DNA of 64,000 bases, from positions 1 to 64,000 of the forward strand of contig JADGBZ010000005.1 in NCBI GenBank assembly GCA_015231175.1, in the 5' to 3' direction. Both the position numbers and the translations under genes were made by a program. Source of the DNA: Magnetococcales bacterium. GTDB taxonomy: Bacteria; Pseudomonadota; Magnetococcia; Magnetococcales; DC0425bin3. Each line of letters opens with the position of its first letter. Position 1 is the stretch's first letter. This document shows, piece after piece, positions 1 through 8,415 of the stretch. The notes below the pieces were generated by a model. That model had not been told where the DNA came from, searched no databases, and saw only the letters and a program-made list of their open reading frames with translations.

Positions 1-3000
1 GAAGGTGTCGTAACTGCGTCCGCCCGGGTGGACCACATGATAGGTGCAGCCACCAACGGCGCGTTTGTTCCAGGTGTCGAAGAGATCGAACACCAGGGGG
101 GAATGGACCTTGATGAGGGGGTGCATGGCGGAAGGGGGTTGCCAGGCTTTGAAACGGACCCCGGCGACGTACTCTCCGGCGGTGCCAGTATTGTTCATGG
201 GGAGGAGGTGGCCATTGCAGGCAACCTGGTAACGATCCGGGGGGAGGTTGGCGATGCGGATCTGGATGCGTTCGGCGGAGGAGTCCACAAAACGGGTGGT
301 TCCCTGGCGGCTGAGCTCCTCGCCGAGGACGTGCCAGGGCTCCAGCGCCTGCCGCAGTTCAAGATGGACTCCCTGTATTTGGACCTCGCCTATTTTGGGG
401 AAACGAAATTCGAGAAAGGGATCCAGCCAGGCATCCTGGAATGGATAACCGGCTGCCCGCAGTTCGGCGGCCACCTCGGCCACGTCCCGGGCGACGTGAT
501 ACGGCAGCATGAAACGGTCATGCAGGGTCGTGCTCCAACGCACCAGAGGGATGCGATAGGGCTGCTGCCAGAATCGGGCGACCAAAGTCCGGAGCAACAC
601 CATCTGGACCAGGCTCATCCTGGCATGCGGGGGCATTTCAAAGGCGCGCAGTTCCAGTAAGCCGAGACGGCCTGTGGGGCTGTGCGGGGCGTAGAGTTTG
701 TCGATGCAAAACTCTGCCCGGTGGGTGTTGCCGGAGATGTCCACCAACAGGTGGCGCAACAGCCGATCGGCAAGCCAGGGTTGGTCGCTTTCGCCGTTGG
801 GAATCTGACTGAGGGCGATTTCAAGCTCGTGGAGATAGTCGTCGCGGCCTTCATCGACACGCGGCGCCTGGCTGGTGGGGCCGATGAAAAGGCTGGAAAA
901 GAGGTAGGAGAGCCCTGGGTGGTGCTGCCAATAGGTGATCAGACTGGCGAGCAGGTCGGGGCGCCGCAACAGGGGGCTGTCGGCAGGGGTCGGTCCCCCC
1001 AGGGTGACATGGTTGCCGCCGCCGGTGCCGGTGTGGCGGCCATCCAGCAAAAATTTTTCCGTCGCCAAACGGGCGTTGCGAGCCTCTTCGTAAAGCACGG
1101 TCGTGCAGTGGACCAGGTCGGCCCAATGGTGGGCGGGATGGATGTTGACCTCGATGACCCCGGGGTCCGGGGTGACATAAAACTTGTTGAGACGCCAATC
1201 TTCCGGGGGTGGATACCCCTCCAGAAGGACTGGGATGGCCAACTCTTGGGCTGTGGCCTCGATGGCTTCGACCACGGCCATGAACCCCTCCAGATGGGTC
1301 AAGGGTGGCAGAAAGATGCACAGACGCCCCTCCCGGGGTTCGATGCAAAGCGCCGTGCCGATGAAATCAGCCAGCAGGGCTGCCGCGACCGGTTGCTGTG
1401 CCGGCAGGGGTTCCCTGGGTTCAAAAGCGCACCGTTCGGGAGGTGAAGGTCGCTTCTCCGGAGGCGTGGCGTGCAACGATTGCAGGGGGAGCCGCAAGCC
1501 CATGGGGGAGTCGCCGGGAATCAGAAAAAGGTGCCCCTGACGTGTTTGCCACAGGCAACTGATCCAGCGGGATGCGTGTGGATCCCAGGCCAGGGGGAGG
1601 GCAAAACCCACCGGATTTTGCAACCCCTGGGACAGGATACGCGCCAGGCGTTGCCGGTCCAGGGAGTCCTTCAGAGAGGCTTGCAGGGGATCGACGCCCA
1701 CGGGGAGGGAGTACTCCTGCCAGATGTGATAGATCGGGTCTTCGTAGGCGGGGGTGAGGGCCGATTCAATACCACCCAGCCGGGCGGCCAACCTTTGGGC
1801 GAAGCGTTGGGCGGACGCGATATCCTGACCATCGTTGCGGGTGGGGTCTCCCTGGAGGTCGGGGTGGTGCCAGAGAGGCTGGCCGTCGGTTCGCCAGTAA
1901 CAGGCGTAACGCCAACGCGGCAGCTCCTCCCCGGGGTACCACTTGCCCTGGGCGAAGTGCAACAGGGATCCGGTGGCAAAACGCCGGGCCAATCGCAACA
2001 GCAGATCGTGGGCTCGCTCCCGTTTGTGGGGACCGTCGGCTGCCGTCGTCCACTCCGGGCCGTCCATGTCGTCGATGGAGACGAAAGTGGGTTCCCCCCC
2101 CATGGTGAGGCGGATGTCGTTGGCCACGATTTCCTCATCCACCTGCTCCCCCAAGGCCAGAATGGCCGACCACTGGTCATCGGTGTAGGGTTTGGTGACG
2201 CGGGGATCTTCCTGGATACGGGTCAAGGTGTTGGCGTGGTGGAATGTGACCTCGCAAGGATCGCTGTTGCCGGTGACGGGCGCGGCGTTGCGAGGATCCG
2301 GCGTACAGGCCAGGGGAATATGCCCCTCTCCGGCGAAGAGGCCTGAGGTGGGATCCATGCCAATCCAGCCGGCCCCGGGCAGATAGACCTCACACCAGGC
2401 GTGCAGATCGGTAAAATCGGCGGGGGGGCCGGAGGGTCCGTCCAGGGATTTGACATCCGAGACCAGTTGGACCAAATATCCGGAGACAAAACGGGCGGCA
2501 AGTCCCAGCCGGCGCAGGGCCTGCACCAGCAGCCAGGCGGTATCCCGGCAGGAACCGGTTCCCTTGGCAAAGGTCTCCTCACAGGATTGGATCCCGGGCT
2601 CCATGCGGATGGTGTAACCGATCTTCTTTTGCAGCGCTTGCAGGGTTTCGGCGAGAAAATCAATGGTGGGACGAGGTTTTTGGTTCAGGTTTTGCAGCCA
2701 TTTTTCCAGGTGCGGGCTGGTTTCTCTGACCTCAAGATAGGGTTGCAGCTCCTTCAGGAGTTCTTTTTCGTAGGGGAAAGAAAATGTGCGGGCCGACTCT
2801 TCCAGGAAAAAATCGAATGGATTGATGGTGACCATGCGGGCCACCACCTCCACGTCGATGCTCAGTTCCCGGCAGAGTTCCGGAAAGACCACCCGGGCAA
2901 GAAAATTGCCGAAAGGATCCTGCTGCCAATTGATGAAATGGGGCTCCGGTCGGATCTTCAGGGTGTAGGAGTCGATGGGCGTGCGGCAATGCGGCGCCGG

Positions 3001-3087
3001 ACGCAGGCGGATGACGTGAGGCGAAAGGGAGACAAGGCGGTCGAATCGATAAGAGGTTTGATGGCGGATGGCGACACGGATGGTCAT
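1..3087 (-). CDS. Transglutaminase-like / DUF2126 protein (C-terminus cut by window edge)
   Basis: About 1029 codons are present, reading from ATG at 3087 off the left edge without a stop. Residues 1-80 match the N-terminal beta domain of bacterial transglutaminase-like proteins. A papain-like transglutaminase core follows, with Cys180 in GTGSCRDTAW, His229 in DLHAWCEVY and Asp245 in GMDPTSG forming the expected triad. The remaining ~780 residues correspond to the DUF2126 region typical of ~1100-residue members, so only the last few dozen residues should be missing. The gene lies 21 bp behind the Anbu gene on the same strand and is probably co-transcribed with it. In known operons this family travels with Anbu, circularly permuted ATP-grasp and alpha-E proteins and is predicted to cleave or cross-link peptide/isopeptide bonds. 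The substrate is unknown. Confidence 0.9.
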   Translation of the reverse strand, partial: MTIRVAIRHQTSYRFDRLVSLSPHVIRLRPAPHCRTPIDSYTLKIRPEPHFINWQQDPFGNFLARVVFPELCRELSIDVEVVARMVTINPFDFFLEESARTFSFPYEKELLKELQPYLEVRETSPHLEKWLQNLNQKPRPTIDFLAETLQALQKKIGYTIRMEPGIQSCEETFAKGTGSCRDTAWLLVQALRRLGLAARFVSGYLVQLVSDVKSLDGPSGPPADFTDLHAWCEVYLPGAGWIGMDPTSGLFAGEGHIPLACTPDPRNAAPVTGNSDPCEVTFHHANTLTRIQEDPRVTKPYTDDQWSAILALGEQVDEEIVANDIRLTMGGEPTFVSIDDMDGPEWTTAADGPHKRERAHDLLLRLARRFATGSLLHFAQGKWYPGEELPRWRYACYWRTDGQPLWHHPDLQGDPTRNDGQDIASAQRFAQRLAARLGGIESALTPAYEDPIYHIWQEYSLPVGVDPLQASLKDSLDRQRLARILSQGLQNPVGFALPLAWDPHASRWISCLWQTRQGHLFLIPGDSPMGLRLPLQSLHATPPEKRPSPPERCAFEPREPLPAQQPVAAALLADFIGTALCIEPREGRLCIFLPPLTHLEGFMAVVEAIEATAQELAIPVLLEGYPPPEDWRLNKFYVTPDPGVIEVNIHPAHHWADLVHCTTVLYEEARNARLATEKFLLDGRHTGTGGGNHVTLGGPTPADSPLLRRPDLLASLITYWQHHPGLSYLFSSLFIGPTSQAPRVDEGRDDYLHELEIALSQIPNGESDQPWLADRLLRHLLVDISGNTHRAEFCIDKLYAPHSPTGRLGLLELRAFEMPPHARMSLVQMVLLRTLVARFWQQPYRIPLVRWSTTLHDRFMLPYHVARDVAEVAAELRAAGYPFQDAWLDPFLEFRFPKIGEVQIQGVHLELRQALEPWHVLGEELSRQGTTRFVDSSAERIQIRIANLPPDRYQVACNGHLLPMNNTGTAGEYVAGVRFKAWQPPSAMHPLIKVHSPLVFDLFDTWNKRAVGGCTYHVVHPGGRSYDTF

Positions 3088-3108
3088 GGGAAACAGCCTC
3101 GTCAAGTC

Positions 3109-3855
3109 TCAGGAGTGGTCTTTGAGTTTTTCCCAGTTGAACGGGGGGAGTCCGTGGAAGATGCGTTCCAGGCCCTTGTGCCAGTGCTTGCACAGGGAGA
3201 GCAGATAGGGGTTGTCCTGTCCGAGACGGGCCTGGGTGCCGCCGTCGAGTTGACCAGAGTGGAGCATGAGCAGGTCGATGGGTGGACCGACCGTCAGGTT
3301 GGAACGCATGGTGGAGTCCAGAGAGACCAGGGCGCAGCGCGTGGCGTCGTCGATGGACATCCCGACGTGTACGATCCGGTCGAGGATGGGTTTGCCGTAT
3401 TTGGTTTCACCGATCTGAAGGAAAGGGTGATAGGGGGAGGGAGCGATGTGGTTCCCTTCCGGGTAGATCAGAAACATGGCGTGCCGGGCCGAGCCGATCT
3501 GGCCGGCCAGAATGAAGGTGGCTTCAAAGCGCACGGAGGAGTCTTGTCGATCCTCGGATCGTTTTTGTACATCGAGGCTGACCGAGCCGAGATAGTCGGC
3601 GGCGGCATGCATGTCCACCACGGTGCGCAGGCTGGTTTTGCACTCCGGATTTTCGCTGTCCAGGAAGAGGCGGTGGACCACTGCCTGTGTCGTGGCCAGA
3701 TTGCCCGAGGAGAGCAGGACGAACTGGCGTTCCCCTTTCCAAACGAAGGTGAACATTTTGGGATAGGAACCCACCTGGTCCACACCGGCATTGGTGCGTG
3801 AGTCGGAAGCGAGTATCATGCCCTCGTTGAGTTGAATGCCGACGCAATAGGTCAT
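3109..3855 (-). CDS. Anbu, proteasome-like N-terminal nucleophile peptidase
   Basis: 248 residues, the usual length for Anbu (ancestral beta subunit), a bacterial relative of HslV and the 20S proteasome beta subunit. It starts Met-Thr-Tyr-Cys-Val-Gly, so removal of Met exposes the candidate Thr nucleophile directly without a propeptide. The SDSRTNAGVD motif near residue 18 is the Anbu counterpart of the proteasomal SDSR region. It is the first gene of a minus-strand pair with the DUF2126 transglutaminase and is divergent from the ATP-grasp/alpha-E fusion gene, with only 41 bp between the start codons. The neighbourhood is the classical Anbu context and supports a role in trimming or degrading peptide-tagged products. 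A regulatory ATPase is not visible nearby. Confidence 0.93.
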   Translation of the reverse strand: MTYCVGIQLNEGMILASDSRTNAGVDQVGSYPKMFTFVWKGERQFVLLSSGNLATTQAVVHRLFLDSENPECKTSLRTVVDMHAAADYLGSVSLDVQKRSEDRQDSSVRFEATFILAGQIGSARHAMFLIYPEGNHIAPSPYHPFLQIGETKYGKPILDRIVHVGMSIDDATRCALVSLDSTMRSNLTVGPPIDLLMLHSGQLDGGTQARLGQDNPYLLSLCKHWHKGLERIFHGLPPFNWEKLKDHS

Positions 3856-3896
3856 AACGCCTCGTCTATGCCTGGAATGGAGTTGTTGCCGGAAGA

Positions 3897-6458
3897 GTGC
3901 TGAACAGCGACTATTTGACCATGGAGAGCGGAAAGTTGCCCGAGCAGGAAAATCTGGAACCAGGATATCAGGAAGCTTTTGGTGGCGATGGTACGCTCCA
4001 GGCCCATTGGCGGAAATTTTTTGATTTTCTCTATGCCGGTGGACCCGATCTGCCCCAGCGGTTGGAAGAGGATGCCAGGCGTTTGCTGCGGGAATCCGGC
4101 GCGACCTACAATATTCGGGCAGGGCAGTTCAGCCGGCGCCATGTCTGGCCGTTGGATCCGGTGCCGTTGATCATGGACGCCGATCTCTGGGAGCGGCTCT
4201 CCGTGGGTTTGACGCAACGCCATCAGCTCCTTTCGCTGCTGTTGCAGGATCTGTATGGTCCGCGCCGTTGCATCCACGAAGGCATTCTGCCGGCAGAGGT
4301 GGTTTACGGTTGGTCGGGCTTTTTGTTGTCCTCCTATGGCCGCAATACAGGGCAGACGCCGGCTTTGCCATTTTATGCCGCGGATATGGGACGCGATATG
4401 TCTGGACGTTTTCTGGTTCTTTCGGACCGGACGCAGGCCCCTTCCGGACATGGGTACGTGTTGCAGAATCGGCGGGTCATGGGGCGGCTGTATGGCAGCA
4501 CCGGGCAGTTGGCCAACATTCCGCCGCTGTTGCCCTTTTTCCGGGCCATGCGCTCGGATCTGGTGTCTCTGACGCCGTACTCCAAGCAGGAGGCCCATGT
4601 GGTGCTTCTGACGCCAGGGCCGGGTTACGAGACACACTACGAACATACCCTGCTGGCCCATTTTTTGGGATTGACCTTGGCCCAGGGAGATGATCTGGCC
4701 GTGCGTCATGGCCGCCTGTGGCTGAAAACCCTGGATGGGTTGATGCCTGTCGAAGTGGTGCTGCGCCGGGTTGATGAGACCTGGTGCGATCCTCTGGAGT
4801 TGCGGGAGGATTCGATGTTGGGGGTGGTGGGGTTGACCCAGGTGGCCCGGGCAGGACGGGTGGCCATGGCCAACGTTCTCGGGAGCGGCGTTCTGGAAAC
4901 CCTGGCCATCCAGGCTTATCTGCCCCGCCTTGCCAACTATTTTCTTGGCGCGGATCTGCTTCTGGCGAGTCCCCGCACCTGGTGGTTGGGTGATCCGGTT
5001 CAACGAGCCGAGGCTGTGGCGCGTTGGTCCGAGTTGACGATCCTGCCTCTGGCCTATGATCCGGTCTATCCGATATCCGGCAATGCTTCGGTTGCAGCAC
5101 TCTCCAGGGAACAGGTTCTCGCGATGCCGCACCGCTTTGTTGCCCGGGAGAGTTTTATCCCATCCCGGGCGCCCTGCATCCATGCTGGCCAGCTTGGTCA
5201 CCAACCGGTCCTCATTCGCGCCTATCTCTCCAGCGATGGGCAACATGCCCGGGTGATGCCGGGGGGATTGGCGCGCGTTGCCACGGGACATAGCGGTTCT
5301 CTGGCTTTTTCCCCCACGCAGGGGGGGGTTGCCAAGGATATCTGGATTGTTGCCGCGCAGCCTTTTGAACAACGTGAGACCCTGGTCAGCACGCCCATTC
5401 TGAATCCGGCGCCGCTGGTCGGCGTTCCCAGCCGGGTGGCGGAAAACCTGTTTTGGATCGGGCGTTATGCGGAGCGGGCTGAAGGAACGATTCGTTTGTT
5501 TCGTGAGTTCATGGCCTTGGATACGGAGGAGAACTCCTTGACCTCCCGGCAGCGTGACCTGTGCCGCCGGCTGCTTTTGACCACCTTCACCCACGTCACG
5601 GCCACCTACCCCGGGTTTACGGGCGAGGAGGGGGCTTATGCCCTCTCCGATCCATTTTCCGAACTTTTTTCGACTCTCCTGACTCCCGAACGGGTCGGCA
5701 GTCTGGCCTTCTCTCTGCGATCCATGATTCATGCGGCTTTTTCGGTGCGTGATCGTCTCTCGACCGATACCTGGGAAGTCCTGGACGGCATCTCCCAGGC
5801 CTTGGACGCCCTGCAAGGACGCATGCCCCGGAATCTTGGAGGGCTCTTCTGGGAGACCGGACCTCTGCTGCAGGGATTGACCGCTTTTTCCGGCCTGACC
5901 TGGGAAAATATGAATCGTGACCTGGGGTGGCGGTTCCTTGATCTGGGGCGCCGCCTGGAACGCAGCATGTTTTTGGCGCAGGTCTTGGAAACCACCCTGG
6001 CCGAACCGGTGGAAGAGAGCAGTGAGACGGCCATCATGGAGCGGTTGCTCAACGTCAACGACAGTCTGACCGCCTTTCGCATGCAGTTCCAGACCACGAT
6101 GGAACTCTCTCTGGTGCTGGAAAAGTTGTTGCAGGATGATACCAATCCACGTTCGCTGGTGTTTCAGTTGACTCTGATGGAGAACCATGCGGCAGCCATT
6201 CCACGCAGCCCGCACCAGAATCTCTACCGCACCCATTTGGGCAGGGTGGTCTTCGAGACCCTTGCCGCCGTGCGCCTGGCAGATCCCGGGGAGCTGATCC
6301 GCGTGACCGAAGCGGGGGGGCAGAGGGAGAAACTGATCGACTTGACGGGCCGCATCCGGAAACTCCTGCCACTCTTCTCCGAAACAGCCTCCAACAGTTA
6401 TTTTCGTCATGCCGACCCTCCCCACCACTTGTTCAGAGCCAACAGGAATGCCAGGTGA
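3897..6458 (+). CDS. Circularly permuted ATP-grasp / alpha-E fusion protein
   Basis: 853 residues. The first ~480 form a circularly permuted ATP-grasp (type 2) amidoligase-like domain, recognisable from the GHGYVLQNRRVM segment and its similarity to the separate protein at 8415-9884. From about residue 511 (SRVAENLFWIGRYAERAEG) it continues as an all-helical alpha-E domain resembling the separate protein at 7429-8415. The pair is predicted to make peptide bonds using ATP, yielding small peptides or peptide tags. The start is uncertain: GTG at 3897 has GGAAGA immediately in front, too close for a normal site, and ATG at 3921 has no clear site. The stop overlaps the start of the following transglutaminase gene, indicating translational coupling. 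Confidence 0.9.
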   Translation: MLNSDYLTMESGKLPEQENLEPGYQEAFGGDGTLQAHWRKFFDFLYAGGPDLPQRLEEDARRLLRESGATYNIRAGQFSRRHVWPLDPVPLIMDADLWERLSVGLTQRHQLLSLLLQDLYGPRRCIHEGILPAEVVYGWSGFLLSSYGRNTGQTPALPFYAADMGRDMSGRFLVLSDRTQAPSGHGYVLQNRRVMGRLYGSTGQLANIPPLLPFFRAMRSDLVSLTPYSKQEAHVVLLTPGPGYETHYEHTLLAHFLGLTLAQGDDLAVRHGRLWLKTLDGLMPVEVVLRRVDETWCDPLELREDSMLGVVGLTQVARAGRVAMANVLGSGVLETLAIQAYLPRLANYFLGADLLLASPRTWWLGDPVQRAEAVARWSELTILPLAYDPVYPISGNASVAALSREQVLAMPHRFVARESFIPSRAPCIHAGQLGHQPVLIRAYLSSDGQHARVMPGGLARVATGHSGSLAFSPTQGGVAKDIWIVAAQPFEQRETLVSTPILNPAPLVGVPSRVAENLFWIGRYAERAEGTIRLFREFMALDTEENSLTSRQRDLCRRLLLTTFTHVTATYPGFTGEEGAYALSDPFSELFSTLLTPERVGSLAFSLRSMIHAAFSVRDRLSTDTWEVLDGISQALDALQGRMPRNLGGLFWETGPLLQGLTAFSGLTWENMNRDLGWRFLDLGRRLERSMFLAQVLETTLAEPVEESSETAIMERLLNVNDSLTAFRMQFQTTMELSLVLEKLLQDDTNPRSLVFQLTLMENHAAAIPRSPHQNLYRTHLGRVVFETLAAVRLADPGELIRVTEAGGQREKLIDLTGRIRKLLPLFSETASNSYFRHADPPHHLFRANRNAR

Positions 6459-7354
6459 TGAACTACCGCATCACGCATACCACCCGCTACATCTACAACG
6501 AGCCGGTGACGATTGGCCATAACCGTATTCATCTTAAACCGATGAATTTTCCTGGACAGCGTTGTCACCGCTTTGAGCTGACGGTACGTCCCGAACCGAC
6601 GACATTGCAGGAGTTCGAGGATTTTTTCGGCAACACGGTCCATTACTTCGAAATTCTTGAACCTCATGAGGCCCTGCACATCAAAAGCACCAGTCAGGTA
6701 ACCCGCGAGCCTTTTGTGGTGCATGATTTTTCCGCCTTTCCAGCCTGGGAGCAGGGGTGCCCGGGTCGTCCGGAAGCCCATGACGAGGTGCGCCGCTGGG
6801 CCATTTTTGCCATGGATTCCCCCATGGCGCCGCGTGGTGTCGATTTGTCCGACTTTGCCCGTCCCGACTTTCCGCCGGGGCGATCCCTGGTTGAGGCGGC
6901 CCTGGCTTTTACCCAACGGCTTTACCAGGATTTCAAATATCGACCCGGCAGCACGACCATAGCTACCCCGATCGAACAGGTTTTGCGGCAGCGTTGCGGG
7001 GTGTGCCAGGACTTTGCCCATCTGGCCCTGGGAGCCTTGCGCTCTCTGGGACTCTGTGTGCGCTATGTCAGCGGCTACCTGGAGACCGATCCCCCTCCGG
7101 GAATGCCACGTCTGGCCGGAGCGGATGCCTCGCATGCCTGGTTCGCCCTCTTTGTCCCCGGCATGGGGTGGGTGGACTTCGACCCTACCAACGGCATCAT
7201 TCCCTCCACACGCCACATCACGGTGGCTGTGGGGAGGGATTACACCGACGTTCCCCCGGTCAAGGGGGTGGTGTTGGGGGGGCGTGAGCATGTCTTGAAG
7301 GTCTCCGTCGATGTGTTGCAGGATGATTTCCAATCATCAGGGGGCCTTGCATAG
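6458..7354 (+). CDS. Transglutaminase-like protein
   Basis: 298 residues, the common length for stand-alone bacterial transglutaminase-like proteins. It has an N-terminal beta-rich domain (YRITHTTRYIYNEPV) and then a catalytic core with Cys183 (QRCGVCQDFAH), His226 (ADASHAWFAL) and Asp240/242 (WVDFDPTNG). The start is ATG 6458, sharing its A with the TGA of the upstream ATP-grasp/alpha-E gene; an adjacent GTG at 6455 would add one residue. Coupling to that gene suggests the two products act on the same peptide, one forming and the other cleaving or transferring amide bonds. It ends 74 bp before the convergent alpha-E gene. Confidence 0.92.
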   Translation: MNYRITHTTRYIYNEPVTIGHNRIHLKPMNFPGQRCHRFELTVRPEPTTLQEFEDFFGNTVHYFEILEPHEALHIKSTSQVTREPFVVHDFSAFPAWEQGCPGRPEAHDEVRRWAIFAMDSPMAPRGVDLSDFARPDFPPGRSLVEAALAFTQRLYQDFKYRPGSTTIATPIEQVLRQRCGVCQDFAHLALGALRSLGLCVRYVSGYLETDPPPGMPRLAGADASHAWFALFVPGMGWVDFDPTNGIIPSTRHITVAVGRDYTDVPPVKGVVLGGREHVLKVSVDVLQDDFQSSGGLA

Positions 7355-7428
7355 CCCCCGGTTGAGTGTCCCAGTCGGGTGGCCCGGTCGAGTGTCCCGG
7401 TTGGGTGGGGAGATGGATGCGGGTGGGT

Positions 7429-8415
7429 TCACGTTTGAGTCTGTTCGGAGCGGTCGGTTCCTTCTGTTTGGGCAGGCAGGGTGTTGAAGTAAGTCTTGCC
7501 GATGCTGCCATGAAGATGGCCCAGGTGGATTTGAAGTTTGTCCAAAAATTCGTGCAATCCTCCTTCTTCGGCCAATCCCTGTACATCGGCCAGATAGATC
7601 TCCTGTTCGATGGCTTTGATGACCGTTTGGGCTGTTGTATCCCGGCGCAGCTTGGCCAGGCAGTTTTCCACGCCATCGATGCAGTAACGGAACGTGCGCG
7701 GAAACTGGCGATCCTTGAGGAGGAACGCCAAAACCTCCGGCCCGCGCACACGCGGTTCCACCCGCCGGCGATACATCTGGTCTCCCGACAGGGAGCGCAG
7801 TACGGTCAGCCACACGGCGTTGCGCAGGGGAAGATCCATCTGTTTCCAGCTCTCCAGCATGCCGGCTCCCCGCACATCCAGGATGCGGGTGATCATGTCG
7901 GCTCGTTCCAGACAGCGTCCCAATCGGAACATGTGAAAGGCGTCATCCCGGCACATGGTGCTGTCCAGCAGTCCTGTCAATTTCAGGCAGGCATCGATGA
8001 TGCCTTCCAGAAAAGCATGACGTTGGGCGGCTGGTATGTCGCTGTGCAACAACTCCTGGGTGTGGATGGTGAAGGTGTTGAGCGTTTCCCACGCCTCCCG
8101 GGGGAAAAGCTCCCGGGTGCTGCGCATGTTTTCCCTGGCCAGACGCAGGGAAGAGAGGATCGAACTGGGATTTTTTGCATCGGCGATCAAAAACTGCACC
8201 ACGATGGTTTCGTCGATCGTTGCATGGAGTTTGGCAAAATATTCCCTGCTGCCGGTGATTGCGATCAACTGAAACCAGTCCAGGGGACGAACATGGCTGA
8301 TGGGGGCGATGTCCAGCATCGTTTGGTTGGTCGCGATCACGAGGCGGGCGGTACCCTCCACCCTTTCCAGATAGCGGGCCATCCAGTAGATGTTTTCAGC
8401 GACCCTGGAAAGCAT
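7429..8415 (-). CDS. Alpha-E domain protein (DUF403)
   Basis: 328 residues, almost entirely helical, beginning MLSRVAENIYWMARYLERVEG, the signature opening of the alpha-E family. Its start codon overlaps the stop of the upstream circularly permuted ATP-grasp gene (TAATG), so the two are translated as a pair. It is a stand-alone homologue of the C-terminal part of the fusion protein at 3897-6458. The family has no established enzymatic reaction; it is predicted to assist or couple with the ATP-grasp ligase. The sequence ends with a Thr/Glu-rich tail. The gene is convergent with the transglutaminase gene at 6458-7354. Confidence 0.92.
   Translation of the reverse strand: MLSRVAENIYWMARYLERVEGTARLVIATNQTMLDIAPISHVRPLDWFQLIAITGSREYFAKLHATIDETIVVQFLIADAKNPSSILSSLRLARENMRSTRELFPREAWETLNTFTIHTQELLHSDIPAAQRHAFLEGIIDACLKLTGLLDSTMCRDDAFHMFRLGRCLERADMITRILDVRGAGMLESWKQMDLPLRNAVWLTVLRSLSGDQMYRRRVEPRVRGPEVLAFLLKDRQFPRTFRYCIDGVENCLAKLRRDTTAQTVIKAIEQEIYLADVQGLAEEGGLHEFLDKLQIHLGHLHGSIGKTYFNTLPAQTEGTDRSEQTQT

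Noticed and set aside
2401-3801. Plus-strand 466-codon frame
   Set aside because: It lies opposite the Anbu and transglutaminase genes, which have catalytic motifs; this frame has no recognisable features.
3852-6428. Minus-strand 858-codon open frame opposite the ATP-grasp/alpha-E fusion gene
   Set aside because: Its product is rich in His/Gln/Gly/Arg with no domain, as expected of a shadow frame in GC-rich DNA; the plus strand has clear family motifs.
7355-7428. Imperfect internal repeats (GAGTGTCCC...GGGTGG) in the convergent spacer, loosely resembling 41420-41450
   Set aside because: Too short and GC-biased to establish as a repeat family by eye.
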